Shown: positions 8,541-18,702 of the stretch, one piece after another
Layout: every line of letters begins with the position of its first letter
Position numbering within the stretch: the stretch's first letter is position 1
Assembly: GCA_019746135.1 (NCBI GenBank)
Contig: JAIESI010000186.1
Coordinates: 1-59,726, forward strand
Length of the DNA stretch: 59,726 bases
DNA from: Xanthobacteraceae bacterium
GTDB lineage: Bacteria; Pseudomonadota; Alphaproteobacteria; Rhizobiales; Xanthobacteraceae
Reading direction: 5' to 3'
Notes under the pieces: generated by a model
The model's database searches: none
What the model was told of the DNA's origin: nothing
Seen by the model: the letters and a program-made list of their open reading frames with translations, nothing else
Made by a program: the position numbers and the translations under genes

Positions 8541-8972
8541 TCAGAATTCGATAAATCGCTTCAGCCAGTCGCGAGTGGCTTCGAGCGCTTCCTTCCCCGC
8601 GACCGCCTTGGTGAGAGCATCAAGTTCATTGAGGACCACTTCGGCCACCGGGCGGAAGCGATGCGCCTTCTTGGCCAGGAAGATGCGCGACGCCCGGGCA
8701 TCCTCCGGATCGGACCGGCGAATGACGAGATTCTCTCTCTCCAGAAGGCGAAGCATGGTCGTCATGGCCTGCTTCGAAAGCCGTGCGCGCCTGGCGAGTT
8801 CGCCGATCCGAAGGCCGTCCTCCTCGAAGAGCGGCACAAGGATGGCCCCATAGGACGGCCGTACCTCTGGAAACCCGGCCGCGCAGAAGCGCTCGTACAG
8901 GTGCTCGTTCCACTTCTGTGTCGCCTTCGCCAGCAGGAACCCGAGATTTGAGCGCGCAAGCAGGGCATTCAA
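8541..8972 (-). CDS. MarR family transcriptional regulator
   Basis: A winged-helix regulator: LRIGELARRARLSKQAMTTMLRLLERENLVIRRSDPEDARASRIFLAKKA is recognition helix plus wing. The open frame begins with an ATG at 9005, but no ribosome site precedes it and the ATG falls inside the candidate operator. A TTG at 8972 sits five bases after GGGAGG and gives a normal-length MarR protein (143 residues), so I prefer it. The SRPBCC gene follows 71 bases downstream. An autoregulated two-gene unit is inferred. Confidence 0.82.
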   Translation of the reverse strand: MNALLARSNLGFLLAKATQKWNEHLYERFCAAGFPEVRPSYGAILVPLFEEDGLRIGELARRARLSKQAMTTMLRLLERENLVIRRSDPEDARASRIFLAKKAHRFRPVAEVVLNELDALTKAVAGKEALEATRDWLKRFIEF

Positions 8973-8992
8973 TGCTGCCTCCCTATTAGTAC

Positions 8993-9010
8993 CGTATAGT
9001 ACCATAATGG
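8993..9010. promoter_or_regulatory. Candidate MarR autoregulatory site
   Basis: CGTATAGTACCATA (8993-9006) resembles the element at 8485-8498. The motif TAGTACC also occurs twice as a direct repeat just here (8988 and 8998). With the TTG start at 8972 the site lies in the promoter region rather than inside the coding sequence. Confidence 0.45.
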
Positions 9011-9056
9011 AAATATCAATCTTGTCTGTCCGGCCGAGCGTCGCTTCGCCCGCGGG

Positions 9057-9704
9057 TCAGCCGGACCGTCTCGGTTTCGCCGGATCGGGTGACAATCCGC
9101 CCTTGTCCTCGATGAAGCGGGCGATCTCGGCGACGCCATCGCCGGAGCGCAAATTCGTCATCACGAACGGGCGCGTGCCGCGCATTTTCTTCGCGTCGCG
9201 CTGCATGACGTCGAGCGACGCGCCGACATGGGGCGCGAGATCGACCTTGTTGATCACCAGGAGATCGGAGCGGGTGATGCCGGGCCCGCCCTTCGACGGG
9301 ATCTTGTCGCCGGCCGCGACGTCGATCACGTAGATCGTGAGGTCGGCAAGCTCCGGCGAGAAGGTCGCCGCGAGATTGTCGCCGCCCGACTCAATGAGCA
9401 CCAGATCGAGATCGGGAAACTTCCTTCGCATCTCCGACACCGCCGCCAGGTTGATCGACGCATCCTCGCGGATCGCAGTGTGCGGGCAGCCGCCGGTCTC
9501 GACGCCGGCGATCCGCTCGGGCGCAAGCGCGCCGGAGCGCACCAGATATTCGGCGTCCCACTTGGTGTAAATGTCGTTGGTGATGGCCGCGATCTCCAAG
9601 CGGTCGCGCAGCCGCTTGCACAGCGCGTCCATCAGCGCGGTCTTGCCGGAGCCGACGGGACCGCCGACGCCGACGCGCAACGGTCCATGGGGCGATTTGG
9701 TCAT
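9057..9704 (-). CDS. ureG: Urease accessory GTPase UreG
   Basis: A 215-residue SIMIBI-class GTPase that drives nickel delivery to apo-urease within the UreD-UreF-UreG complex. The P-loop GPVGSGKT is at residues 15-22. The nickel-binding Cys73-Pro-His75 lies in [13 protein letters not shown], followed by LIESGGDNL and the guanine-specificity NKVD. It lies downstream of ureF with a 4-base ATGA overlap. It ends the ureE-ureF-ureG unit, which is about 4.6 kb downstream of ureC on the same strand. Confidence 0.97.
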   Translation of the reverse strand: MTKSPHGPLRVGVGGPVGSGKTALMDALCKRLRDRLEIAAITNDIYTKWDAEYLVRSGALAPERIAGVETGGCPHTAIREDASINLAAVSEMRRKFPDLDLVLIESGGDNLAATFSPELADLTIYVIDVAAGDKIPSKGGPGITRSDLLVINKVDLAPHVGASLDVMQRDAKKMRGTRPFVMTNLRSGDGVAEIARFIEDKGGLSPDPAKPRRSG

Positions 9705-10414
9705 GAGCGGAACAGCCTCGTGTACTGCGTTTCATGCAACAGGCTTGCCAGGTCGGCGCGCAATGCCGCGCCGCCGACCTGGTCGAGCGGGGTCGTGAGC
9801 GCCTTCTGCGCGGTCGCCTCGACGACGGGCTCCAGCGCCGCCAGCACCCGCTGGCCGTCGCTCTGGCCGAGCGGAATGAGGCGCACGCCGGCCGAAATCA
9901 GGTTGGCCGTCACGGCATGGAGACAGGCGTGCAACGCGGGCGGAAGCGCAATGCCGTGGCCGGCGGCGGCGACCCCGACCGCAACCGGGTAGGCCACCGG
10001 CCCATCCCAGGCGGCAGCCAGCCTGTCGAGCGCCGCGCACGGCCAGGCCGCCCTGGTTGCGGCGATGAAGGCCGCGCCCTGCGCCGTGGTCTCCAGATGG
10101 CGCTCCTTCGACGGCGCAAACGCCGCGGCAAGCTCGGCGACGGCGCGCAAGGCATCGTTCGAGGTGTCGGCCAATGACCGATAGGCGTGAACAAAGAACA
10201 CCGCATCGCAGAACCCCCCGCCCTCGCCGATCACCACCGCGAGCCAGCGCCTGAGGCTTTCCGCGTCCTTGATGTCGCCCGCCTCGACCGCCCATTCGAT
10301 GCCGCTGGAATAGGAGAACGCGCCGACCGGATAGGACGGCGACAGCCAGGCCATCAGCCGGTAGAGCGCCGCGGCGCCTTCCGTCTCAGCGGCCATGGTC
10401 GTGTCCATGATCAT
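9701..10414 (-). CDS. ureF: Urease accessory protein UreF
   Basis: UreF bridges UreD and UreG in the maturation complex and acts as GTPase-gating factor. The core signature [29 protein letters not shown] is clear. The all-helical body follows and ends with the C-terminal [21 protein letters not shown] typical of UreF. In-frame ATGs exist at 10414, 10408 and 10396, none with a good ribosome site; all overlap the end of ureE, so translation is probably coupled. The 3' end overlaps ureG. Confidence 0.95.
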   Translation of the reverse strand: MIMDTTMAAETEGAAALYRLMAWLSPSYPVGAFSYSSGIEWAVEAGDIKDAESLRRWLAVVIGEGGGFCDAVFFVHAYRSLADTSNDALRAVAELAAAFAPSKERHLETTAQGAAFIAATRAAWPCAALDRLAAAWDGPVAYPVAVGVAAAGHGIALPPALHACLHAVTANLISAGVRLIPLGQSDGQRVLAALEPVVEATAQKALTTPLDQVGGAALRADLASLLHETQYTRLFRS

Positions 10415-10910
10415 GGACGGGCGGCGCGCTTGCTTGCACATTTGCCTCGGGATCGAACGACGCATCGATCGCGGTCACGCTCGCGCCGAGCCCCGCCACC
10501 ATCTCCTCCAGCACATGATCGCGGCGGATGCGGAGCCGGAGGCCTGCGATCTGCACGTCGGTGTGACGGTTGCCGAGATGCCACGCCAGCCGGACGAACT
10601 CGAGCGGCGTGCGCGCGGCGATCTCCGCCAGCGGCTCCCGCTGCCCGGTCACCAGCACGATCCCGCCGTCGTCGAGCATGATGCCGTCGCCGTCACGCAG
10701 CGCCACCGCCTCGTCGAGATCGAGCAGAAATTCGGTGCCGCGCTCGCCCGCAAGCTTGATCCGCCGGCGGTGCCGGTCGCCCGCGTCGAGCACGACGACG
10801 TCGGCGGCGCTTTCCGGATTCCAGAAGCCCGCGCGGCGGATCGCCCAGCCGCGCTTCACGGCCGCCTCGCGGGCACCCATAATGGCGCAGCAGATGTCGG
10901 TCGGGAGCAC
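10386..10910 (-). CDS. ureE: Urease accessory protein UreE (nickel metallochaperone)
   Basis: UreE supplies nickel to the urease maturation complex. The N-terminal domain has [28 protein letters not shown]; the metal-binding domain has [35 protein letters not shown], containing the conserved dimer-interface histidine. It ends in a short His-rich tail (HDHGHDHGR). The frame opens with GTG at 10910, three bases from the divergent cupin start; an ATG at 10880 is the alternative. Start uncertain, identity sure. Confidence 0.94.
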   Translation of the reverse strand: MLPTDICCAIMGAREAAVKRGWAIRRAGFWNPESAADVVVLDAGDRHRRRIKLAGERGTEFLLDLDEAVALRDGDGIMLDDGGIVLVTGQREPLAEIAARTPLEFVRLAWHLGNRHTDVQIAGLRLRIRRDHVLEEMVAGLGASVTAIDASFDPEANVQASAPPVHDHGHDHGR

Positions 10911-10913
10911 GTC

Positions 10914-11414
10914 ATGTCGCAGTCTACCACCCTCAAGGCCAAGTACTCAGCCAAGTATTCAGCCGCCGGCGAGGGCCATGTCTATGCGCGCGCCAATGTC
11001 GCGACCTGCAAGGTCACCGCAAGCGACACCGGCGGCACATTCGAGATTTTCGACGAGCAATGCAAACCCGGCTTCGAGTCGCGCCTGCACATGCACACCA
11101 AGTCGTTCCAGGTCTGCTACGTGGTCGACGGCAGCGGCGAGTTCCAGCTCGGCGACGAGGTGTTCCACGCCAAGAAGGGCGCCTGCGTCAACATCCCGCC
11201 GGGCGTGCCGCACAAGGTCGGCTCGAAGGAGGGCATGCGGATGCTGATGGTCTATAGCCCGCCCGGTCTCGAAGGCATGATGAAGGCGATGAAGGCGCTC
11301 ACCCCGGAGCAGCTTGCCGACGGTGCGTTGACCGGCAAAATTCTCGCCGAGCACGACACCGTCGTGCTCGGCGAAGGCGCCGGCAGCAAGGGCTCTGGAT
11401 CGGTGCTGGGCTGA
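10914..11414 (+). CDS. Cupin domain-containing protein
   Basis: A 166-residue single-cupin protein. The first metal motif is visible in GFESRLHMHTKSFQVCYVVDGSGEFQLGDE and the second in IPPGVPHKVGSKEG, so a divalent metal is likely bound. ATG is preceded by GGGAG. It is divergent from ureE with almost no spacer, so its promoter must lie inside ureE or overlap it. The function (binding, isomerase or oxygenase) cannot be assigned. A role in nitrogen or nickel metabolism would be a guess from position. Confidence 0.82.
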   Translation: MSQSTTLKAKYSAKYSAAGEGHVYARANVATCKVTASDTGGTFEIFDEQCKPGFESRLHMHTKSFQVCYVVDGSGEFQLGDEVFHAKKGACVNIPPGVPHKVGSKEGMRMLMVYSPPGLEGMMKAMKALTPEQLADGALTGKILAEHDTVVLGEGAGSKGSGSVLG

Positions 11415-11566
11415 CACGGGTTTTGCCTGACAGACATGGGTCCGGCGGAAACAACTCTTTGTTATCGCTCTATGGTTGCTTTGACCGGGCTCCCGGTTGA
11501 CCGCCCGAATGCACCGGCTAGGAATGGCGCCCGCGTATTCCCGAGCACCGCCAATTTGGAACCTCC

Positions 11567-12001
11567 ATGATTAAGCACGCCATCCGCCTTGCCGCAGCGT
11601 TTTGCCTGGCTCTTTACACGCTTTCCGCCGCAACCGCCGCCGAGCCGACCGGCACCTGGCTCACGCAGCAAGGCGACGCCCGGATCCGGATCGCCAAGTG
11701 TGGCGCCAACATGTGCGGCACGATCGTGTGGCTGCGCGAGCCGATCGATCCGCAGACCGGCAAGCCGCAGGTCGACGACAAGAATCAGAATCCGGCGCTG
11801 CGCAACCGCAGGGTCATCGGACTTCGCATCTTCGCCATGGCGCCCGACGGCACCGGCGGCTATGCCGGCAGCATCTACAACGCCGACGACGGCCAGACCT
11901 ATCGAAGCAAGATCATCCTGCGGAGTCCGGCACAGCTCGAGGTGCAGGGCTGCGCCGGCCCGCTGTGCGGATCGGAGCAGTGGCGGCGGGCCGGGCGCTG
12001 A
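11567..12001 (+). CDS. DUF2147 domain-containing exported protein
   Basis: A 144-residue protein with a Sec signal peptide (MIKHAIRLAAAFCLALYTLSAATAA) and a DUF2147 fold. PTGTWLTQQGDARIRIAKCGANMCGTIVWLREP opens the domain, and GCAGPLCGSEQWRR closes it with paired cysteines. The family is a small periplasmic beta-barrel-like domain of unknown function, often near stress or fatty-acid genes. It is 152 bases downstream of the cupin and could be its own transcription unit. Confidence 0.85.
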   Translation: MIKHAIRLAAAFCLALYTLSAATAAEPTGTWLTQQGDARIRIAKCGANMCGTIVWLREPIDPQTGKPQVDDKNQNPALRNRRVIGLRIFAMAPDGTGGYAGSIYNADDGQTYRSKIILRSPAQLEVQGCAGPLCGSEQWRRAGR

Positions 12002-12037
12002 TCGGCCGCCAAGCCGACATCCGGCTTGCCCCATGCA

Positions 12038-12094
12038 CTGCCGGTCGAGGTGATCATTCCGTTCCCCGCCGGCGGCGGCACCGAGATCCGGGCC
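12038..12094 (+). pseudogene. Remnant of a Bug-type binding protein gene
   Basis: The 19 codons read LPVEVIIPFPAGGGTEIRA, which matches the conserved N-terminal strand and loop of Bug (TctC-like) solute-binding proteins. Neither a start nor the remaining 300 residues are present. It abuts the 3' end of the gamma-glutamyltransferase gene. Probably a deletion scar. Confidence 0.5.
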
Positions 12095-12109
12095 TCGCCA
12101 TCCCGTACG

Positions 12110-13834
12110 TCACAACCCCACAGCATAGGAGGGCCGGCGCGGGTCGGCGGCGCCCTTGAGCACGCCACTCTGCTCGTCCGCGACGACCGTGCAGACCGCG
12201 CCGGCGAGCCAGGTCCATTCGGGCCACCAGTCGACCTTGTGGCCCATGCGGCCGAGCGCATCGCCGGTCGATTTGTCGATCCTGCTCTCGAGATAGAGCA
12301 GACCCGGATGATAGGAGTGCGGCTCGAATGAGCCCGGGAAGCTGTAGGACGCGCCGCGCGGCGCTTCGACCGCCTCCTGCGCCTCCATGCCGAACACGTG
12401 GATGTTCATGAACACCTGCAGCATGGCCTGGGTCTGCACGTCACCGCCGGGCGTGCCGAACGGCATCTTCATCTTGCCGGGCTGCATCGCAATCGCCGGG
12501 CTGGGCGTGAGCCGCGGCCGCTTGCCGGGGGCGACGCCGGACGGATGATCCGGGTCGGCCCAGTTCTGGCTGCCGCGCGACGATGGAATGATGCCCAATT
12601 CCGGAATCACCGGGGCGCTGTAGGAGGCGTCGCTTGGCGTCGCTGCAAACACGTTGCCGTGCCGGTCGATGACGCTGACATGAGATGTGTCGATCTCGGG
12701 CGCCATGAAGGCACGCTCCGGCACCAACCCCGAGCCGCGGGTGCGGCGTTCGGCGGCAAGCTTCCGCGGATCACCGGCCGGCGGCATTTCGGGCCAGGCG
12801 CGGTCCGGACGGATCATCTCGCGGCGTTGCCGTGCATAGTCGCGCGACAGCAGCGCCTCGACCGGCACGTCGACCATACGCGGGTCGCCGAAATAGGCCT
12901 CGCGATCCGCGAAAGCCAGCTTCACGGCCTCGGTGACACGGTGCAGATAGCCGGGCGAGTTGTGGCCGAGCTTGCGCAACTCGGCTCCGTCCAGCAGGTT
13001 CATCGCCTGCAACAGCGACGGCCCCTGGCACCACGGGCCGCAGGCGTAGAGCTTGATATCGCCGAACGACGTTTCGACCGGCTCGTCGAACCCGGAGCGA
13101 TAATTCGCCAGATCGTCGGCGGACAGCAGACCGCCGTTTTCTTGCTGAAACTTGACGATGGCGCGTGCGATGTCGCCCCGATAGAAGGCATCGCGCGCCG
13201 CGGCAAGGCCGGCCTCGCGTCCACGATGACGCGCCGCCGCCTCCTGGTCCGCCATGTGTTGAAGCGTGGCGCCGAGGGCCTTTTGCACGAAGACCTCGCC
13301 TGCCCGCGGCGGACGCCCCTTCGGCAGATACAGCGCGATGTTCGACGGCCACATCCGATACTCGGCTTCATGCTCGGTGATGATCTCCGACATGAGCGGG
13401 TAGACCGGGAAGCCATCGCGAGCGAAACCAATGGCCGAATGCGCGACGTCCCCGAAGCTCATCGTGCCGAAGCGCTCGAGTGCCGTGATCCAGGCGTCGG
13501 GTGCCGCCGGCACCACGGTGCGCAGGATACCCGGCGGAATCTCGCCGCCGTGGTGCCTCTGGAAGTGATCGCGCTCGATCGCCATCGGCCAGGTGCCGAG
13601 ACCGGGGATCGTGAAGACGCGATCGTCGGCGGCGGAATAGAGCATGATCGGCGCAACGCCCGCGACGTTGACATATTCAGGCTGCACGACCCCCAACGCG
13701 ATGCCCGCCGCGACACCGGCGTCGATCGCATTGCCGCCAGCCTCAAGAATCCGAAAGCCGGCCTCCGCCGCAAGGTAATGGGTGGCGGCCACCATGTGGC
13801 GCGTTCCCATGATCGTGGGGCGATGGGACTTCAT
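12110..13834 (-). CDS. Gamma-glutamyltransferase family protein
   Basis: A 574-residue Ntn-hydrolase of the gamma-glutamyltransferase family, normally self-cleaved at a Thr that becomes the nucleophile. The large-subunit motif AGGNAIDAGVAAGIALGVVQPEY is clear. The expected cleavage region reads EIDTSHVSVIDRHGN, with Thr as probable nucleophile, followed by TPSPAIAMQPGKMKMPFGTPGGD. No obvious signal peptide is seen, which is common in this subfamily. The ATG at 13834 follows GGAGG. It lies downstream of a Bug protein, suggesting import and cleavage of a gamma-glutamyl or related amide compound. Confidence 0.9.
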   Translation of the reverse strand: MKSHRPTIMGTRHMVAATHYLAAEAGFRILEAGGNAIDAGVAAGIALGVVQPEYVNVAGVAPIMLYSAADDRVFTIPGLGTWPMAIERDHFQRHHGGEIPPGILRTVVPAAPDAWITALERFGTMSFGDVAHSAIGFARDGFPVYPLMSEIITEHEAEYRMWPSNIALYLPKGRPPRAGEVFVQKALGATLQHMADQEAAARHRGREAGLAAARDAFYRGDIARAIVKFQQENGGLLSADDLANYRSGFDEPVETSFGDIKLYACGPWCQGPSLLQAMNLLDGAELRKLGHNSPGYLHRVTEAVKLAFADREAYFGDPRMVDVPVEALLSRDYARQRREMIRPDRAWPEMPPAGDPRKLAAERRTRGSGLVPERAFMAPEIDTSHVSVIDRHGNVFAATPSDASYSAPVIPELGIIPSSRGSQNWADPDHPSGVAPGKRPRLTPSPAIAMQPGKMKMPFGTPGGDVQTQAMLQVFMNIHVFGMEAQEAVEAPRGASYSFPGSFEPHSYHPGLLYLESRIDKSTGDALGRMGHKVDWWPEWTWLAGAVCTVVADEQSGVLKGAADPRRPSYAVGL

Positions 13835-13939
13835 GCTTCCTCCGCGGGACAACCGGTCCGCTGCCGACTGCGAGTTTAGCGTCAAAAGCGTACGCCGGCC
13901 TCAGAATTCCAGCATCGACAGTCTTCGCATTCCTGCCAG

Positions 13940-14932
13940 CTACTGCGCGACGATCCCAAGTTCCTTGATCAACTTGCCCCACTTTTCCGCGTCATTGCGC
14001 GTGAGCGTGGCCAGCTGCTCCGGCGTCATGCTGGCGACCTCTACGGCGATGTCCTCCATCTTCTTCTTCACGTCGGGGAGAAACAGGATGCGACTGATCT
14101 CGGCGTTCAGCCTGCCGACGATGGCAGGCGGCATGCCGGCAGGTCCGAAAGCGCCGTACCAGACCGCCATCTCGTAGCCCGGGACGGTTTCGCTCACGGT
14201 CGGCACATCGGGAAGCAGCGAGGAGCGCTTGCCTTCGGTCACGGCCAGCAGTCGCAGCTTGCCGGCCTTGACGTGCTCGAGACTTTGCGTGCCCGCGGTG
14301 AAGAACAGCTGGGTCTGCCCGCTGACCGTATCGGCCACCGCCGGCGCGCCGCCGCGATAGGGCACGTGCACCATCTGCACGCCGGCCATCTTCTCGAACA
14401 GCGCCGCGCACAGATGATTGGTCGAGCCGGGACCGGCCGAGGCATAGGCGACCTTTCCCGGATTGGCCTTCGCATATGCGATGAACTCCGGCACCGTTCT
14501 GGCCGGCACCGATGGATGCACGATCATGGTGTTGGTCACATAGGCGAGCATGGCGATCGGCGAAAAATCCTTCACCCCATCGAACGGCATGGACGCGAAC
14601 AGCGCATGGTTCATGGTGTGCACGCTCATGGTATTGAACAGAAACGTGTACCCATCCGGCGCCGCGCGCGCGATGGTTGCCGTGCCGATGTTGCCGGAGG
14701 CGCCAGTGCGATTTTCAATCACAACCGGCTGGCCCAGCGACTGCTGCAGATGCCCGGCGACGATGCGCGCCAGAATGTCGGTCGAGCCTCCAGGTGCGAA
14801 CGGCACCACCAAGGTGATGTTGCGCACAGGATAGGAGGATTCCACGGCGCCTTGTGCGAAGGCCCGGCTCACCGGCGCGGCGGCAAGCCCGGTCAGGCCT
14901 GAGAGCACGGCTCTACGGGTCGGCGCGGTCAT
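13940..14932 (-). CDS. Bug-type (tripartite tricarboxylate transporter) binding protein
   Basis: A 330-residue periplasmic binding protein with a Tat-like signal (TRRAVLSGLTGLAAAPVSRAFAQ). Family hallmarks are NITLVVPFAPGGSTDILARI, the ARAAPDGYTFLF loop and the KLRLLAVT strand. The ATG at 14932 follows GGAG at a normal distance. No TctA/TctB permease is in the window, so it is an orphan that must share a permease or act as a sensor. It is 105 bases upstream of the gamma-glutamyltransferase gene, likely the same transcript. Confidence 0.92.
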   Translation of the reverse strand: MTAPTRRAVLSGLTGLAAAPVSRAFAQGAVESSYPVRNITLVVPFAPGGSTDILARIVAGHLQQSLGQPVVIENRTGASGNIGTATIARAAPDGYTFLFNTMSVHTMNHALFASMPFDGVKDFSPIAMLAYVTNTMIVHPSVPARTVPEFIAYAKANPGKVAYASAGPGSTNHLCAALFEKMAGVQMVHVPYRGGAPAVADTVSGQTQLFFTAGTQSLEHVKAGKLRLLAVTEGKRSSLLPDVPTVSETVPGYEMAVWYGAFGPAGMPPAIVGRLNAEISRILFLPDVKKKMEDIAVEVASMTPEQLATLTRNDAEKWGKLIKELGIVAQ

Positions 14933-14990
14933 TGGGAGTTCTCCAGTGTCGTCGGGCATGATGGCGATGCGGCGTTCGAACGCGCGTACG

Positions 14991-15524
14991 TTAGTCAGTT
15001 TCAGGGGCGCTGTTCAACAGCACCGGTGTCAGAAACGTTGCGAGCAGCAAGCCGATGCGTTCGTCGTCGGGGCCGTACCAGCCGGCCTGATGCAGCAGAT
15101 TCATGGTGCCGACGCAGCGGCCCTTGAACACGACGGGAATGTTGAGGACGGACCCCAGCCCCAGTCCCAAAATCGTCGCATGGTCGTCGAATGCCGATAC
15201 GATGTCCGCGGGCTCACCGCCGCGAAAAACCTTCAAATCCGTGAGCACGTGATCGGCCCACCGCGTCTCCTTCTTTTTCTTCCGCCCGCCGGCCGGATAG
15301 ACCGCTGGAAGGCTGGTATGGATCCTCAGGACCTCGGAACGATCGCTGTCAAACTGCATGACGGTGAAGAGGCGATGCCCGATGGTCTCGCCGCTGAGCC
15401 TTTCGAGCGCGCGGCAGACCGCAAGCGGCTGGTTCGAGGAGCGCAACGCCTCGGCGAGCGCGCTCAAATCTTCGGTTTGGAGCTTCCGCAGCGCTTTCGC
15501 CTCCCTGGTGCCGTCGTCTGCCAT
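14991..15524 (-). CDS. GAF domain-containing protein
   Basis: A 177-residue cytosolic protein that is almost entirely one GAF domain. LSGETIGHRLFTVMQFDSDRSEVLRIHTS, the basic loop GGRKKKKETRW, ILGLGLGSVLNIPVVFKGRCVGTMNLLH and the closing helix are the standard order. No output domain is attached. It begins one base after the ureC stop codon, so it is the last gene of the urease structural operon. That placement suggests a small-molecule sensor linked to nitrogen status. Confidence 0.85.
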   Translation of the reverse strand: MADDGTREAKALRKLQTEDLSALAEALRSSNQPLAVCRALERLSGETIGHRLFTVMQFDSDRSEVLRIHTSLPAVYPAGGRKKKKETRWADHVLTDLKVFRGGEPADIVSAFDDHATILGLGLGSVLNIPVVFKGRCVGTMNLLHQAGWYGPDDERIGLLLATFLTPVLLNSAPETD

Positions 15525-15525
15525 G

Positions 15526-17235
<1,710 letters not shown>

Positions 17236-17561
17236 CGTGTTTCCTTGGCGCTTTTCGTGCGTGTCCTGAGGTCTGATTCAACTTCGTTGAATTCATCCCC
17301 ACTCTTATCCACCGGCCCTGTGGGAATCGCAGTTTCGATTGCCTCTCATCCGGCGAGGCGTATGCTCATTCCCAGATCCCTCGCGGCTGGCTCCGCCAGA
17401 CACGAGGATCGCCAAGACCAGACGAACCTCGGCGTCGACCCGGCTATCAGCGTCGCGCCAAGCGTTCCGGTCTGATCCTGGTTCCCAGCAGCGGGTAGCA
17501 GCGCTGTGAACATGACGGGTGGGCGCAAGCTCGCCCGTCATTGTTTTTGTACCCCGCGTGC
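17236..17561. other. ureB-ureC intergenic gap
   Basis: A 326-base stretch with no convincing gene. An open frame of 86 codons on the minus strand has no ribosome site and an arginine-rich, low-quality translation. A hairpin lies at 17513-17540. urease operons normally have ureB and ureC within a few bases, so this looks like inserted or expanded DNA. Confidence 0.6.
17513..17540. terminator. Hairpin downstream of ureB, possible terminator or attenuator
   Basis: TGACGGG and CCCGTCA form a perfect stem around a loop that can pair further. A T-rich run (TTGTTTTTG) follows on the plus strand only. In the ureB-to-ureC direction there is no T-tract, so readthrough is expected. It may act as a processing or partial termination point. 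Confidence 0.4.
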
Positions 17562-17867
17562 TCACAGCTTCCCCATCACGTCCTGGCGGAAACCGTAGAT
17601 CGTCCGCTTGCCGGCGAGCGCGACGAGCGTGACCTCGCGCGACTGACCCGGCTCGAACCGCACCGCGGTGCCGGCCGGAATATCGAGGCGCATTCCCCGC
17701 GCTTTCTTGCGTTCGAACCTGAGCGCCGGATTGGTCTCGAAGAAATGGTAGTGCGAGCCCACCTGAATGGGCCGGTCGCCGGTGTTGGCAACGGTCAGCG
17801 TCACCGTCTTGCGGCCCTTGTTGATCTCGATGTCGCCGTCCTTGATGAACATCTCACCGGGGATCAT
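17562..17867 (-). CDS. ureB: Urease beta subunit UreB
   Basis: A 101-residue structural subunit. It opens [46 protein letters not shown], the family signature, and continues with [23 protein letters not shown]. It ends with RQDVMGKL, so it is full length. Its ATG overlaps the stop codon of the preceding unknown gene by four bases (ATGA), so translation is coupled. Confidence 0.98.
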   Translation of the reverse strand: MIPGEMFIKDGDIEINKGRKTVTLTVANTGDRPIQVGSHYHFFETNPALRFERKKARGMRLDIPAGTAVRFEPGQSREVTLVALAGKRTIYGFRQDVMGKL

Positions 17868-18364
17868 GCGCTTCTCCCTGTGGCCGGCACCGGGAGCCGC
17901 TTGAACCTGAAGGTTTCAACGTGCTCCAGGAGCTTGGAATATTGGGCGGGCCTGAACCCGATCGCCTCCACGTGCCCGACCCGCACGCCCCCCGACACGA
18001 TGATCTGATCGAGGACACCGTTGCGCGACCGCCAGGTCAGAAACCTGGAGTGAATGAGCGCGTTGCAGATCTCGACCAGCGATGCCTGCCCGGGTTCGCC
18101 GTGCCTGAGATCGAAGTGCGACTGCGGCCTGAGCCAATTCTTCGCGCTGATGGAGCCCCGCTGCGGCTTGAATTTGACGACGTCGATGCACGGAGCCATG
18201 AAATTGCGGGTGACGAACGGCGTCTCTGAAAGTTTCCGGACGATAAATGCGGAATAATAAAGCGAGCGCTCTATCGCGGTCTCGTCATGCTTCGCGCAGC
18301 CCTTTTCGAACGCCGATTTCAAGGAACGAAGTTCATCCAGCCAGACGTCGAGATGAATGATCAT
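17864..18364 (-). CDS. Unknown protein encoded between ureA and ureB
   Basis: A 166-residue, probably cytosolic protein starting [23 protein letters not shown] do not recognise the family. It has a helical N-terminal half ([22 protein letters not shown]), a charged middle ([11 protein letters not shown]), and a helix with [16 protein letters not shown]. It overlaps both ureA (18361-18364) and ureB (17864-17867) by ATGA junctions, so it is cotranslated with the urease subunits and is surely a real gene. The Ile-Cys-Asn-x-Leu-Ile-His motif and scattered His/Cys could bind a metal. A stray gene captured by the operon is equally possible. Confidence 0.8.
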   Translation of the reverse strand: MIIHLDVWLDELRSLKSAFEKGCAKHDETAIERSLYYSAFIVRKLSETPFVTRNFMAPCIDVVKFKPQRGSISAKNWLRPQSHFDLRHGEPGQASLVEICNALIHSRFLTWRSRNGVLDQIIVSGGVRVGHVEAIGFRPAQYSKLLEHVETFRFKRLPVPATGRSA

Positions 18365-18663
18365 CGGATCGGCTCGTGCACGGTGACGAGCTTGGTGCCG
18401 TCGGGGAACGTCGCTTCGACCTGGATGTCGTGGATCATCTCCGGGATGCCGTCCATGCATTGATCGCGGCGCAGCACGCCCGCGCCGGCGGCCATCAGCT
18501 CGGCGACGGTGCGGCCGTCGCGCGCGCCTTCGAGAATGAAATCGGTGATCAGCGCCACCGCCTCGGGATGGTTGAGCTTGACGCCGCGCTCGAGCCTGCG
18601 CCGCGCCACCATCGCGGCCATCGCGATCATCAGCTTGTCTTTCTCGCGCGGCGTGAGATTCAT
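18361..18663 (-). CDS. ureA: Urease gamma subunit UreA
   Basis: A 100-residue structural subunit of the urease trimer. It starts [39 protein letters not shown], the standard sequence, and ends with [15 protein letters not shown]. It is a separate gene, not fused to ureB. It follows ureD by 39 bases and its stop overlaps the start of the unknown gene. Confidence 0.98.
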   Translation of the reverse strand: MNLTPREKDKLMIAMAAMVARRRLERGVKLNHPEAVALITDFILEGARDGRTVAELMAAGAGVLRRDQCMDGIPEMIHDIQVEATFPDGTKLVTVHEPIR

Positions 18664-18702
18664 CGAACCGTCCCCGGACGCATCGTCAGTTAAGCGAAAC
18701 CT

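Noticed and set aside
17305..17565. An 86-codon minus-strand frame in the ureB-ureC gap
   Set aside because: No ribosome site, Arg/Ser/Gly-rich translation and overlap with the hairpin.
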